A stretch of 64,000 nucleotides of DNA from Hippopus hippopus (taxonomy: Eukaryota > Mollusca > Bivalvia > Cardiida > Cardiidae): contig OX328103.1 in assembly GCA_946811185.2 (NCBI GenBank), positions 62,001 through 126,000 on the forward strand, read 5' to 3'. The translations under genes and the position numbers were made by a program. Positions 1-9,980 of the stretch are shown here, in pieces. Every line of letters begins with the position of its first letter. Position 1 is the stretch's first letter. The notes under the pieces were generated by a model. That model searched no databases. It had not been told where the DNA came from and saw only the letters and a program-made list of their open reading frames with translations.

Positions 1-1689
1 ACAAGTAACTCGTCGATAATTTTAATTCATGAAAATAGACTTAAATAATTGCAACACCAAGATTGTTTTTGTTGAAAACTTTTCACCAAAGAGAACATTG
101 TAGATTTAGCTCAATGATCAGACCAAACATTCCGTCTAAAGTCAGATCTTGATCTACACAGACCTCCACTGCAACTAAAGTTTTGAAAGGTGTTTGATGG
201 GTTTAATCTTTCCCGGCTTTTCGATGTTACAAGCACATTTTTTTTTTTGTAATGCTTTCAAAAGCACCTTTGGAAGAAACATGAAAACTCGTTCCTGTGA
301 CGGAAAAGGTTTAAACCATAACTGTGTTGTACTTTATAAATGATATCAAAGAATTAATAAATGCTACACCTCCTTGTTTCTTTTCTTTATTAATCAGTAT
401 TCCATTTATATTTAAAACTATGGCATTTCGGCTACGATGACTTTTTAAGCAAACAGCAGAACTTATTTTTCTGCTGACTACACAAAACATGTGACACGCT
501 GCCTAGGTGTTCTTGAACCAGCCATTACTAAACGCAATGGGCACTATCAGCTTATGTAAAGTAGCCACGATATTGGCTTATTGCGTGATCATTTTGTATT
601 ACTGGCAGTCGGTATGTGACCATAGATTTCTTGGGGTAAAACAGTTGTAAATTTGTACAACAAACGCTTGCATTACAACCCTCATGCTTTGAATGGCTTA
701 CACATTACGTCATAGATCTACCCCTAATCCAAATTTTACTGCAAACACGTGTGTACCTGCGACAGGTATGAAATCGTGTTGACAGATGGCTTGTTTTATA
801 TTTGGGTCGTTCTAAATTAAATTTGCCGATGGCAAGATGGCGGATTTCAACGCGTTGGTGGACGGTGTTGATACATATCAGACTAAACAGAACGTGCAGT
901 CTGATCTTTGATCTATTCCACCCAGTTGAACAATGACTTAACTTGTATTAGAAAGATACTTTTCCAAGTAGCACAAGATTGAAAAGACGCCGAAACTTAG
1001 ATCTACTATAGTTTTGACCCTTCACAATTGATGCAAATTTGTTGGATTTTACCCTTATTATTTCGGACACACTTTACGACAAGGTAAAACCTATTATTTC
1101 AGTCACCCTTTTTAGGAAAAAAAAAAAAAAAGATAATTTCCAAGAGATTCGGGCTCTAAACACAATCATTGTTTCCTTCTGTCACAATATATAGGCGAAT
1201 TTCGGTAAGCAGTCTTGATTTCCTAAGTGACCAGGACTCATGCGAAAGGGAAGTCTCTGTAAAGGATTTGAGCACACTTTGAAAGTCAGTGCACTTTTAA
1301 AGCAAGACCATTGCGAAAGCGTCGTCGTATCTTTTATGGCTGAAAATTTGAGTGTAAACTATGACTGCAAGGTTAAAAGAATAACAATGTAAATTGTAAA
1401 TAATTGCGCATGTCTTAATTGATGGACTCGAGACTGCCAGTCAGATTATCAGAGAAGTGTCAAAAACTCTACACCCTTTCCACTCGATATGATACCTGTG
1501 TACTTGTCAGCGATCGAGTCCCGTCTTATGATCATTTTCCTTTTTCTTTCTCACACTTTAGTAATAGGCAATTTTGATTTTTTTTACTCAAAAAAATGTC
1601 TTTTGGAAATGGAAAATCAACAAATTTACGGTCCAACGAAAATGCTGAATTTGAAAAATCGACGAAATTTCATTGCGACGAAATTATTT
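1..1689. other. Gene-free left flank
   Basis: I see no coding potential here beyond short chance frames. Two stretches, near 125-180 and 865-910, carry the GATCAGACT...AGTCTGATC dyad that belongs to MITE-2 (described at 4209-4412). These look like worn copies whose ends can no longer be placed. A short A-run lies near 1120-1131. Confidence 0.6.
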
Positions 1690-1880
1690 GAAACCACAGT
1701 ATATCATGGCAGTGAATGCACCTATCAGTGCTTTCCTGGAGTTTCTTTTTCCACTACTTCATACAGTTTTCTTCCTAAGCCACTGGCTGCTTTCCCAAAT
1801 AACATGATTGAAACAATGATCAAAAGAATGGATCCCACTGCAATGATTATAATCAATCCTACGAAAGAAATAGGCCAAGC
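1690..1880 (-). repeat. tRNA-derived SINE (family S2), 3' part
   Basis: Read on the minus strand, this matches the body of the SINE that is near full length at 60493-60800. Shared parts, in order, are a GATTGAT start, a 'TTGTTTCAAT' block, GGGAAAGCAGCCAGTGGCTT, GAAACTCCAGGAAAGCACTG and GATAGGTGCA. The tRNA-like head is missing, so it is a 5'-truncated copy. Open frames on both strands here (1489-1896 plus, 1725-1985 minus) run across the SINE and are not genes. Confidence 0.65.
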
Positions 1881-2169
1881 TGATAATTCGACGTAAGAGA
1901 AAGCAGAAAAATGATTCAACATAAAACATGGCCTCCTTAAAACACAACAAAACATTACACTTGCCAAAATAAACAGCCTTTGCAACTACTATACTGAATG
2001 TGACTCAAAAGGCAATACGTGTCGTAGAAAGGTAAAAAATATTGTGCAAGAAAAAGAGAAAATACTGGTCACCAAAACAACTCTTTGTCTGGGTTGTTAA
2101 AATGTAAGATTGTTTGGTATAGTTGTATCTATAATCATTTACATTTTCATAGATACAACAACCCACAAG

Positions 2170-3385
2170 AATGTAAAATTAGCAGGAGGTGGGGTTTACA
2201 ACCGCAAAAGAATCATCAAATAGGACCACTGGCTCTAAAGCGATCAACTGGGTAAAGTCATCTAGGATTGATAAAGTTGAAAAGCATCTAGTCAAGATGA
2301 TGTAAAACACAGGAGTGTTTTGACCAATTTTCATGAATATCAGACTGAAAAAGTCTCTGGAGTACACGCAAAGTTTATCTAATATTTGTCCCAGTGACCT
2401 ACTTTTTGACCCAACAGGACCAAACATCATACTTGTCCAAGATATCATCTAGACATCATTCTGACCAATTTTCATGTGTATCAGACTCAAATTGCGGCTT
2501 TTAGAGTGCACACAATGTTTTCGTAAATTCTGTTCTACTGACCTTCTTTACAACCATCTGTGACCCAATTTCACTTTTGTCTAAGAAATTAACGTGACAA
2601 ATATTCTGACAAACTTTCCTAAGTATCAAACAAATAGTGTGGCATGAATAGTGCATACATGGTTTTCCAATGATTTGTTCCCTTGACTTACTTTTAGACC
2701 CTATGTGACCCAATGTCAGGCTTGTCTGAGATTTCATCAAGAAAAACATTCTGGTAAGTTTCCCTAGTATCAGGCGGGAAAAAAATGCCTCTAGGTAGCA
2801 ACCAGGTTTTTCTATGATCTGTTCAAGTGACCTACTTTTTGACCCCATGTGACCCCTTATAAATGTTCCGAAATATCAAGACAAACATCCTGGTAAATCT
2901 TCACGAGAATTGGTCTAGAAAAAGTGGCCTCTAGAAGGTGCACAAGGATTTTCCTGAGATTTGACCTGTTTTGACCCCATTTAAACTTGTTCATTAAGTT
3001 AACCCTTCTGTCCAGCTCTAGAGTGCATACAGGGTTTTTCCAAGATTTTTGATCGACCTATTTTTCGACCCGACCATACTAAATTTCAAACTTGTCTTAG
3101 ATATTATCAAGACAAAAATTCATATCAATTATCATGAGAATCGGACTAAAAGAGTGGCATTTACAGTGCACATAAGGTGTTTTCTAAATTGTTCCCTGTT
3201 ATCCTCTTTTTGACCTTATGTGACCCATGGGCTTGTCCGAGATACCATTCAGACAAACTTTCTCAGAAATTTTCAAGAGATTTCGACTGAAAATGTGGCC
3301 TCTAGAGTGCACGTAAGGTAATTGTAGCAGATGGCATGAAAAAATACACACTTGGGACACAGTATAATCACAAAGGGTCATTTTG
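2170..3385. repeat. Degenerate tandem array related to the 145-bp satellite
   Basis: About eight worn units repeat the phrases 'gtgacctactttttgacc', 'caagacaaacattctg' and 'gtggcctctagagtgcac'. These are the same phrases as the well-kept 145-bp array at 10440-11766. Units have drifted in length and sequence, and neither the GAGGGCC left end nor the CTCAGGTGAGC right end is clear. I read it as an old copy of the same element class as 10078-12614. Minus-strand frames in it are array artefacts. Confidence 0.75.
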
Positions 3386-3388
3386 AGC

Positions 3389-3417
3389 TTTTTTTTTTTT
3401 TGGGGGGGGGGGGGGGG
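3389..3417. repeat. Poly-T / poly-G homopolymer junction
   Basis: A run of T is followed directly by about 16 G. Similar G or C runs occur at 13438-13447, 18070-18081 and 22731-22743. Lengths of such runs are error-prone in assemblies. Confidence 0.8.
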
Positions 3418-3549
3418 TTAATAATGTAAACCAAGGTCAGAATGCCTTTAGTAGACTCAATGGATCAGACTCAGATTGCAGAGAATACAAAGTCTGATCT
3501 TGGATCCACTCTGTCTACAATTTTTTAAAACATCATTTCAAAAACACCC

Positions 3550-3756
3550 TTAAAATTAGTCTAGTCCAAATTGAAAGATTTGCATATTACAAATTAAATG
3601 AGGCTCAATTAATAATATCAGTCTGTGAAAGGGTAAAAAACATTGTAGGAAAAGTAGAAAATGCTTGTCACTGGCATTTTCCCTTTTTTCCAGTATGTTT
3701 TCAAAAGCTTCATTTCTCAGGGTTGTTAAAACTCAGGACTGTTTGGTAAGGGTTAA
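3550..3756 (-). repeat. MITE-1 copy
   Basis: Reverse-oriented copy of the palindromic element described at 5114-5341. The right end reads TTTGGTAAGGGTTAA. The left end is eroded to CCCTTAAAATTAG. The palindromic core is imperfect ('gaaaatgcttgtcactggcatttt'). Confidence 0.75.
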
Positions 3757-3780
3757 TGAATAAAATTTAAAAAAGTTATC

Positions 3781-4010
3781 ACCCTTTACCACACAATGCC
3801 GACTTTTAACGACCTAGAAAATGAAGCCTTTTGAAAACATTGTGAGAAAAGGAGAAAATGCTAGTAACCAGCATTTTCTCTTTTTCCCACAAAGTTTTCA
3901 ATCCTATCATAGAAATACTGCACCATTTAAGCCACAATGAAACTGTCGTCTGCAAATGCTTTTAATTTTGACAGACATGGCTAATTTTTTGTTGACTGGC
4001 TAAGGGTTAA
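3781..4010 (+). repeat. MITE-1 copy
   Basis: Opens with CCCTTTACCACACAAT and ends with AAGGGTTAA. The core 'gaaaatgctagtaaccagc' is nearly intact and the internal 'gtcgtctgcaaatgc' box is present. The 5' target TTAA has decayed to TTATCA. Confidence 0.8.
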
Positions 4011-4208
4011 GCGATGTAACGTACCTCCAGGGCCCATTGCTCTGCCTTCAAGTGTTATCTACCAGGTAAAAGATTCATCACAGGCCTAGAATCTAGTTTC
4101 TATATGGATCTTACAAATCTATTTCAGGATAACAGCCACATTCTAGGGAGATGACCCTTCACTAAAGGTGGCCCTGTAATACACATTGGAGTCATCAGCT
4201 TTTAGCTT

Positions 4209-4412
4209 TTAACCCTTACGCTGCTTAGTGCGACTCACCTTTTGCTGACAGTGTAGGTCAAGATCAGACAGCACAGAATGTGCCTGATCTTGGATCTACA
4301 CTGTCCAAAAAGGAGATATCATTCCCCTAAACATTATTTTGAAATAGTAATATTTGGGTTTTATGGCTGAATTGAAAATTTCACTTTAGTTATTTAGCAG
4401 GATAAGGATTAA
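4209..4412 (+). repeat. MITE-2: TTAA-flanked hairpin element, 204 bp
   Basis: This is the reference copy of a second TTAA-flanked family. The left end reads TTAACCCTTACGCTGCTTAG. The right end, reverse-complemented, reads TTAATCCTTATCCTGCTAAA, giving terminal inverted repeats of about 20 bp including the TTAA. Inside is a dyad, GATCAGAC...GTGC-CTGATC, next to 'ggatctacactgtcc'. No coding capacity is seen. TTAA targets with CCCT-type ends fit the piggyBac superfamily, but no transposase is present, so that assignment is inference. Confidence 0.75.
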
Positions 4413-4441
4413 TAATATATAATATTTCTAATATATTTGAG

Positions 4442-4800
4442 GCATACTACTGGAAAAGGGGATTTAATGGATCTCCCTGATGCATGATACCAAGCAAGTC
4501 ACTGTATAACTATGGATTCATATGGCCTGCAATTCGGAAAAAGTGACATTCGGACATTTGCGTAAAGTGTCATCTCAGATCAGCCAGTGCAGTCCGCACA
4601 GGCTAATCCGAGACAACACTTTCCGTTTTTATGTAATTTTCTGTTTGGCGCATGTCTACTGAAGGACAAAATCTAATGTAGTCGTAAAGTGTCGTCTCGG
4701 ATTAGCCTGTGCAGACTGCTCAGCTGATCCAAGACGACACTTTACGCAAATGTCCAAATGTCCCTTTTCGCGTGTTGCAAGCCACATAATCTACCAACCC
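4442..4800 (+). repeat. AAAAGGGG-type MITE interrupted by a hairpin insert
   Basis: The left part (4442-4530: GGAAAAGGGGATTTAATG, ATCTCCCTGATGCATGATAC) matches the end of the element at 46797-47036. It then breaks into the double-hairpin element at 4531-4780. After the insert only short host sequence resumes, and I cannot place the other end with confidence. Confidence 0.6.
4531..4780. repeat. Double-hairpin inverted-repeat element
   Basis: Two complete hairpins lie in tandem, 4560-4626 and 4680-4747. Each is built of GCGTAAAGTGTC..., a 'gccngtgcagtc' middle and ...GACNACACTTTACGC. The outer ends, GGAAAAAGTGACATT and the complement of AATGTCCCTTTTCG, are themselves inverted repeats. The whole is a non-coding foldback element of about 250 bp. 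Confidence 0.75.
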
Positions 4801-4869
4801 ACTGAATTATGAGGTTCAAAGGTCAGAAAATTTACTGATAGCACTTATAAGTGCTAAGTACTTATATTT

Positions 4870-5028
4870 AAAGGAGAAAATGCTGGTAGCTAGCATTTTC
4901 TTCTTTTTCCACAATGTTTTCCACACTACCAATGACAAATTCCAATATGTAAGCCACATTTAAATTTTCGTCAGCAAAGGCTTTCTAATTTGACACATCT
5001 ACATTTTTGTCGTGTGGTAAAGAGTTAA
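4870..5028 (+). repeat. MITE-1 copy, 5' truncated at the palindrome
   Basis: Begins at the core (GGAGAAAATGCTGGTAGC) and runs to the intact right end GTGTGGTAAAGAGTTAA. The left arm is absent, so the break lies close to the palindromic core. Confidence 0.8.
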
Positions 5029-5113
5029 GGGTTAATTCAGTTTGATCATCATTTTTTACAAGGACATTTTAAAGGCTGTCTGATTTAAATTTTTTGGATG
5101 GAGAAAAATGAGC

Positions 5114-5341
5114 TTAACTCTTTACCAAACAATCCCCGGTTTTCACAACTCTGAGAAAGAAGCCTTTTGAAAACATTGCTGGAAAAGGAGAAAATGCTGG
5201 TAACCAGCATTTTCTCCTTTTCCCACAATGTTTTCTACCCTCTTATAACAAGTTTCAATTTCTGAGTCACATAAATTTTGTCGTCTGCAAATGCTTTCAA
5301 TTTGGACCAGTCTAGAATTTTGTCGTTTGGTGAAGAGTTAA
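5114..5341 (+). repeat. MITE-1 reference copy, 228 bp, piggyBac-like ends
   Basis: Complete copy from TTAA to TTAA. The left terminus is TTAACTCTTTACCAAACAAT. The right terminus, reverse-complemented, is TTAACTCTTCACCAAACGAC. At the centre is a palindrome of about 60 bp: an arm of AACATTGCTGGAAAAGGAG then AAAATGCTGG, a central TAACC, and the mirror arm. Non-palindromic markers on the right are 'gtcgtctgcaaatgctttc' and 'tctagaattttgtcg'. The element cannot code for a protein. TTAA target duplications plus CCCT-like termini are the known signature of piggyBac, so it is probably a non-autonomous piggyBac derivative. That is inference, because no transposase is in the window. Its right TTAA doubles as the left TTAA of the next copy. 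Confidence 0.85.
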
Positions 5342-5539
5342 CACTTCACCAAATGACAAAATTTTGTCCATACTTAAATTCTGTGTGGCTTAAATGATAA
5401 GATTAATCTTTGATAGGGTGTAACGCTTTACGGTAAACAGAAGAAATGTTTGTAATAGGGGCTTTCTCCCTTTTCCCATATTTTCAAAAGCATTCTTCTC
5501 CACAGTCATTAAAACATGTACTGTTTGGTACAAGGTTAA
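5338..5539 (-). repeat. MITE-1 copy abutting its neighbours
   Basis: Starts on the TTAA that ends the previous copy (TTAACACTTCACCAAATGAC) and ends ACTGTTTGGTACAAGGTTAA. The core is damaged: the first arm has been replaced by 'cggtaaacagaagaaatg'. It lies opposite in orientation to 5114-5341. Confidence 0.8.
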
Positions 5540-5866
5540 ATACCCAATAGCACCCAAAAGTAAACAATGCTTGGAAATTATTGTGAATGTGACAATCTCT
5601 TATTTTTATCCTCGGTCCAAGTGTTAGTTGCTGGCAGAAAAATGAATTTTAAAGTAGATCAAAATATGCCAGGTCTCCCTATCTTCGGTTTACTTTTTGC
5701 CTGGTTTTAAAATGTGTTTGTCTACCACCGACTAATACTTAGAAAGACCATACAATAGCTGATTGTCATCTTGACAATATTTTCCATACTTTTAAAAGGT
5801 ATGATTTAAATTCAAACACATTTTCACAGCTGCATTGTTTACTTTTGGCAGCTACTGGGCCTTTAA
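5536..5866. repeat. MITE-3: TTAA-flanked element with AAAAGTAAACAATG ends
   Basis: The left end is TTAAATACCCAATAGCACCC then AAAAGTAAACAATGC. The right end, reverse-complemented, is TTAAAGGCCCAGTAGCTGCC then AAAAGTAAACAATGC. The inverted repeats are over 30 bp. The inside is non-coding and carries 'gtccaagtgttagttgctgg'. Related copies lie at 15370-15590 and 56640-56968. Its left TTAA is shared with the MITE-1 copy to its left. Confidence 0.8.
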
Positions 5867-5935
5867 GGAAGATAAGATTGCTGGTTAGCAGCATTTTCTC
5901 CCTTTTACCCATGTTTTCAAGACTTTTTTCTCCAG
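5867..5935. repeat. MITE-1 core fragment
   Basis: Only the palindromic core and part of one arm remain ('attgctggttagcagcattt', 'ttttacccatgttttcaag'). It is cut off by the element end at 5936-6070. Confidence 0.65.
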
Positions 5936-6070
5936 TTTTTGCCAAGTTCCATGAGTATCTGACTGAAATTTAGCCTCTAGTAAATGTAGACAACTGCATG
6001 CAGGGAACCAGACACAGCATGATCACAAAAGCTCACCTTATGGCACCTGGTGCTCAGGTGAGCTTAAAAC
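5936..6070 (+). repeat. Right end of a CTCAGGTGAGC composite element
   Basis: A single partial array unit ('ccatgagtatctgactgaaa', 'tagcctctag') is followed by the conserved tail 'cacagcatgatcacaaaagc' and the terminal stem GGTGCTCAGGTGAGCTTAAA. This is the same terminus as at 12540-12614 and 28665-28722. The left end is missing, so it is a solo right end. Confidence 0.8.
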
Positions 6071-6289
6071 ATTCTGACATTTATTTTGAAAAGTTTGCAT
6101 ACTAAGAATCTCAGTCAGTCAAGCAAATACTATTAGTAACTGGTCCACTGGTCTAATTGTAAAACAGTCATTGTCAAACTCTGTATTCTTACAAATAATA
6201 GTACATACCCAAGTTAGCATTAGAGTGAGGTCCTTCTCCCATGGTCTTTTTCCTTAACATTCATCTATCTGCAATATTGAATAAGATTC

Positions 6290-6510
6290 TTAACCCTTTA
6301 CCACACAATTATGATTTTTAACAACCATGATGAAAGGCGCCTTTGAAAGCACTGTGGGAAAAGGAGAAAATGCTGATAACCAGCATTTTCTCCTATTTCC
6401 ACACTTTTTTCTAACCAAAGTATGTAAGACAACTTTTATGTTGTGAATAACATTTAATTTGTTGTCTGCAAGTGCTCTACATTTGGACAAGTCTAAAGTT
6501 TTCATTTGGT
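6290..6510 (+). repeat. MITE-1 copy, right end truncated
   Basis: TTAACCCTTTACCACACAAT and an intact core (GAGAAAATGCTGATAACCAG) are followed by the right arm down to 'agttttcatttggttt', where it stops without the TTAA. A minus-strand open frame (6290-6505) is a translation of this element. Confidence 0.8.
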
Positions 6511-6559
6511 TTCATTCACAGGAAAATACATATATCTTTTTTTTGCTTCAATTTAATCT

Positions 6560-6780
6560 CCAACTTACCGATCTCACGTTTGAACAATCCTGGCGAAAAA
6601 ACCTTTCAAAAACATTGTGAGCAAAAAAATCTTGGTATTAAGCATTTTCTGTTTACCTACAAAATTTTTTGTCCCTGTCAAAGGCAAGTTCCATAATTTG
6701 AGCAATAATCCCTGTTTAGTCTACAAAAATCAATGCTTTGAATAAGGACATGTCAAAAATTTTGTCATTTGATAGATTTC
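6560..6780 (+). repeat. MITE-1 copy, strongly diverged
   Basis: The order of MITE-1 blocks is still visible ('aacaatcctggcgaaaaa', 'caaaaacattgtgagcaaa', 'aaaattttgtcatttg'). The core palindrome is reduced to 'cttggtattaagcattttc'. No TTAA remains. Confidence 0.6.
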
Positions 6781-6857
6781 TAAATAACTATAGTACTTTG
6801 ATAAACACTGGGTGTGAAGGCTTAACTGTCCAAAATCATTATCATGACGGCCACTGC

Positions 6858-7062
6858 ACCTCCTCATGTGCTTCCTGGCTTTCTCATACCAGTACTGACA
6901 CAACTTTTTTTCTAAGTCACTGACTACTTTTCTCACATGCATCAGAGGTGAGAGGCAAAAGAATTACCAGAAACAAAGTTCTCCTCAATCCGTTATGGAA
7001 CCTGCTAACACCAGGTCATGAGTCAGATGCGCCAACCACTGAGCTACCCAGCCCCACATTAC
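6858..7062 (-). repeat. tRNA-derived SINE (family S1)
   Basis: On the minus strand the head reads TAGCTCAGTGGTTGGCGC (A-box-like). The B-box region downstream has decayed. The body contains 'cacctctgatgcatgtgag' and 'aagtcagtgacttagaaaa', and the 3' end reads GAGAAAGCCAGGAAGCACAT. The better copy at 46585-46786 keeps GAGTTCGATACCC as B box. It is not a functional tRNA gene. Confidence 0.75.
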
Positions 7063-7250
7063 ATAGGTCAATTTATTCAAACAGTCGTACTTAAATCTGG
7101 AGCAGCAGATAGGAAGAACTTGAGTTCAAAGAGTAAAAACCAAACGAGAACGAGCACTTCGCATATACACCCAAAGCGGCTTGTCAGTGAAATGGGTTAA
7201 AATGGACGATGTACCGTAAAAGAACAAGACACTGATCAGTTAGGGATCAA

Positions 7251-7479
7251 TTATCTCTTTACTAAACAACAAAATTTTAGACTTGTCCAAATTGAAAGCA
7301 TTTGCAGACAACAAAATAAACATAACTCAAAAATTGAAATTTGTTTCTAGCAGGGTAGAAAACAATGTAGGAAAAGGAGAAAATGCTGGTTACCAGCTTT
7401 TTCTCCTTTTCCCACGATGTTTTAAAAAGGCTTGTATCTCAGGGTTGTAAAACCCAGGGATTGTTTGGTAAAGGGTTAT
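7251..7479 (-). repeat. MITE-1 copy with TTAT at both ends
   Basis: Full length. It reads TTATCTCTTTACTAAACAAC at the left and TTTGGTAAAGGGTTAT at the right. The core is near perfect ('gaaaatgctggttaccagc'). Both flanks read TTAT instead of TTAA. That is either the same substitution in both duplicates or use of a non-canonical target. Confidence 0.8.
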
Positions 7480-8029
7480 GAGATGTAATACATACTGATG
7501 TCCGATGTAAGACTAAATTTCTAGAACATTGTTATCATAACCATACATCAAATGAACATCACATTAAGGGACATCAACTGCCTGTTGCAGTAAGGCAAAA
7601 AGAAACGAAAGATGTGACCAAGCCTCCACCCAGTAATATCAGTCTGAGCTGCAGAAATCCTACTTATATCCCCCATGATGAACAGGGGCAAACTATAATT
7701 CTAAATCTGGCTTACAGGGGAAGTTATTATAATTAATTATCTGCAGCAGTTATAAAAATTAGAGTTTGCAATTGATACCAAAAAATGTCCCCAATCATAC
7801 CTAAAAATACCCGCAAACAATATATTGATATCCACAATTGTAATTTGCTTAAATTGTTTGGTGAAGGCTCAAGACTTAAGATAATTATCAGAAATCAATT
7901 AGAGAATCCTGAACAAGCAGTTATTTTTATTAGTTCATTCCACAACTCATCACTTCCTGGGACAATTTATCAAAGCCACTTCAAAACCATTTATGTTAAT
8001 GTTTGTTAGAATGAAATTCAATGTTAAAC
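7480..8029. other. Gene-free spacer
   Basis: AT-rich. A 74-codon frame at 7785-8009 has no recognisable similarity or domain and no sign of selection. I see no repeat family that I can define here. Confidence 0.5.
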
Positions 8030-8984
8030 TTAACCCTTTACCAAACAATACCTGATTTTTACGACTCTGGGAAGGAAGGCTTTTGAAAACATTGTGGGAA
8101 AAGGAGAAAATGCTGGTAACCAGCATTTTCTCCTTTTCCCACCATGTTTTCTACCCTATCAAAGCCAGATATCATCATTTTATCCTGTCACCTTCTACAA
8201 TTTCCACCCGATAACAGGGTGCTGTATATTTTTTTTGCTATCCGTCAGTTGGTCACGTGACCGCTAAGTGCGCACCTGCTAACTGTGACTATTTTCAACC
8301 AAGCGTCTTACTGCCGTAATTAATTAATCAATCCCTAGCGAACACTTTTGTTCATTTAATTTATGAGTCTTTTATGTAAAAACACATTGTCTTCTTCGCC
8401 ACAATATTTTTCTGCGGATATATGTCACGTTTAGTAATTATGACGTAGCCAGTATCATTCATGTCATTATTGCAGCTGCATATCCAGAGGGTTTTGTAAA
8501 CACCGTTCTTCATTTTTTAAAGTTTCTCATAGATTTAGTGAGAAAGATGTCAATATGTGCCTTGTTTCGAGCGAAATGTTCAATTTAGTGGGATTTTGGA
8601 TTATAATTGAGAAAAAGGATAAACAGAATAGACGGTTGGTGTCTTGGATTGGGAAAGTCGATCAGGCTCGGCTCCAGAAATTTACTAAAGGTACGGTCTT
8701 TATCAATGTTTTTTTTTTTTCGTTTGTTTGTTTTGTTTTGTTCCATTACAGTGAGTGACAGGATAAATAGAACAGATGGTTGGTGTCTTGGATGGGTTAA
8801 GTTTATCGGGCTCGGCTCCAAAATTTATCCGGTTTGCCTTCGGCTCACCAGATAAATTCCTCCACCTTGCCCGATAAACTTAACCCATCCAAGACACCAA
8901 CCATCTATTCTCTATTTAGCTACATTCACATTGTTGACTTCAGTTTGGTATGGTCCAAAATTTTGTTGTTTGGTACAGGGTTAA
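8030..8984 (+). repeat. MITE-1 copy split by a ~740-bp insert
   Basis: The left part, 8030-8180, holds TTAACCCTTTACCAAACAAT, an intact core and 'ctaccctatcaaagccaga'. The right part, 8920-8984, holds 'gctacattcacattgttgac', 'caaaattttgttgtttgg' and TACAGGGTTAA. Both halves are in the same orientation and together make one element of normal length, so the sequence between them was inserted later. Confidence 0.8.
8181..8919. repeat. Insert inside MITE-1, ending in a large hairpin
   Basis: The insert has no clear terminal repeats that I can pair. Its right third, 8755-8919, is a long inverted repeat: TAGAACAGATGGTTGGTGTC then TTGGATGGGTTAAGTTTATC is mirrored by GATAAACTTAACCCATCCAA then GACACCAACCATCTATTC. 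A third, direct copy of the arm starts near 8612. Between the direct copies is a GTACGG...TTCCATTACAG stretch that looks like an intron by chance or design. No protein is recognised. Confidence 0.6.
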
Positions 8985-9074
8985 TACATGCAAAACCATT
9001 GTGGTAAAGGAAGAAATTAGTCACTTCCAGTACCAGTCATTTTGTCTTCCTTCAGCCTGTCTTTAATGTTCACG

Positions 9075-9302
9075 TTAACCCTTTACCACATCATGAAATT
9101 TTAGACTTGTCCAAATTCAATGCATTTGCAGACCAAAAATTACAGAAGACTCAAACAAGAAATTTTGTCCTTGATAGGGTAGAATATATTATGGGAAATG
9201 GAGAAAATGCTGGTTACTAGTATTTTCTCCTTTTCTCACAATATTTTTAAAAGCTTCTCTTTCAGGGTCATTATAAGTTGCGATTGTGTAGTAAAGGTTC
9301 AA
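9075..9302 (-). repeat. MITE-1 copy abutting the next
   Basis: Left end TTAACCCTTTACCACATCAT. Right end GTGTAGTAAAGGTTCAA, where the TTAA has gained a C. The same TTCAA begins the next copy. Confidence 0.8.
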
Positions 9303-9534
9303 CTCTTTACCAAACAAAAAAAATTTTAGTTTTATCTTCATTGAAAGCATTTGCAGAAGACAAAATACATGTACATAACTGAAAGATTGAAATTTGCTTT
9401 GGAAAGGGTAGAAAACAATGTGGGACAAGGATAAAATGCCTGTAACCAGCATCTTCTCCTTTTCCAAAGATGTTTTCAAAAGGCCTCTTTCTCTGGGTGC
9501 GTTAAAAAGACAGGACTGTTAGGTAAAGGTTTAA
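9298..9534 (-). repeat. MITE-1 copy sharing its left target
   Basis: Runs from TTCAACTCTTTACCAAACAA to TTAGGTAAAGGTTTAA in the same orientation as the copy to its left. The core is imperfect ('aaaatgcctgtaaccagca'). Confidence 0.8.
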
Positions 9535-9772
9535 GACCATTGATAAAGTTTATCAATAAAAACTTAATTGTTTCTTAAACCTACCTATAAACGATAAGCT
9601 TGTCTGCATCTTTTTGATAACCACATTCTTGGATCCTCCTGTCTTTAAGTACATGTAGTAGTACCATACTCTGCATCCATCTGCTAACTCTATCCTTTGT
9701 TGACTTCATCCTAGAGTCGTCAATCAGGTAAGGTTGTCTGCAATCTTAACAAATCAGACCCAGATACACTTA

Positions 9773-9980
9773 TCAATTCTCTACCAAAAGATAAAATCTT
9801 TGATTAGACGAAATTGAATTTGCAGAAAACAAAGAAAGGTAACTCAACTATTTCTGTCATTGATATGGTAGAAAACAATACTGGTTATCAGCATTTTCTC
9901 CTTTTCCCACAATGTTTTCAAAAGGCTCCTTTCTCAGGATTGTTAAAACTTTAGACTGACATCGTGAGGAAATGGGTTAA
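9773..9980 (-). repeat. MITE-1 copy, core shortened
   Basis: Left arm 'ctctaccaaaagataaaat', core reduced to 'caatactggttatcagca', right arm 'ttttcaaaaggctcctttc', and a right end GAAATGGGTTAA. Confidence 0.75.
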
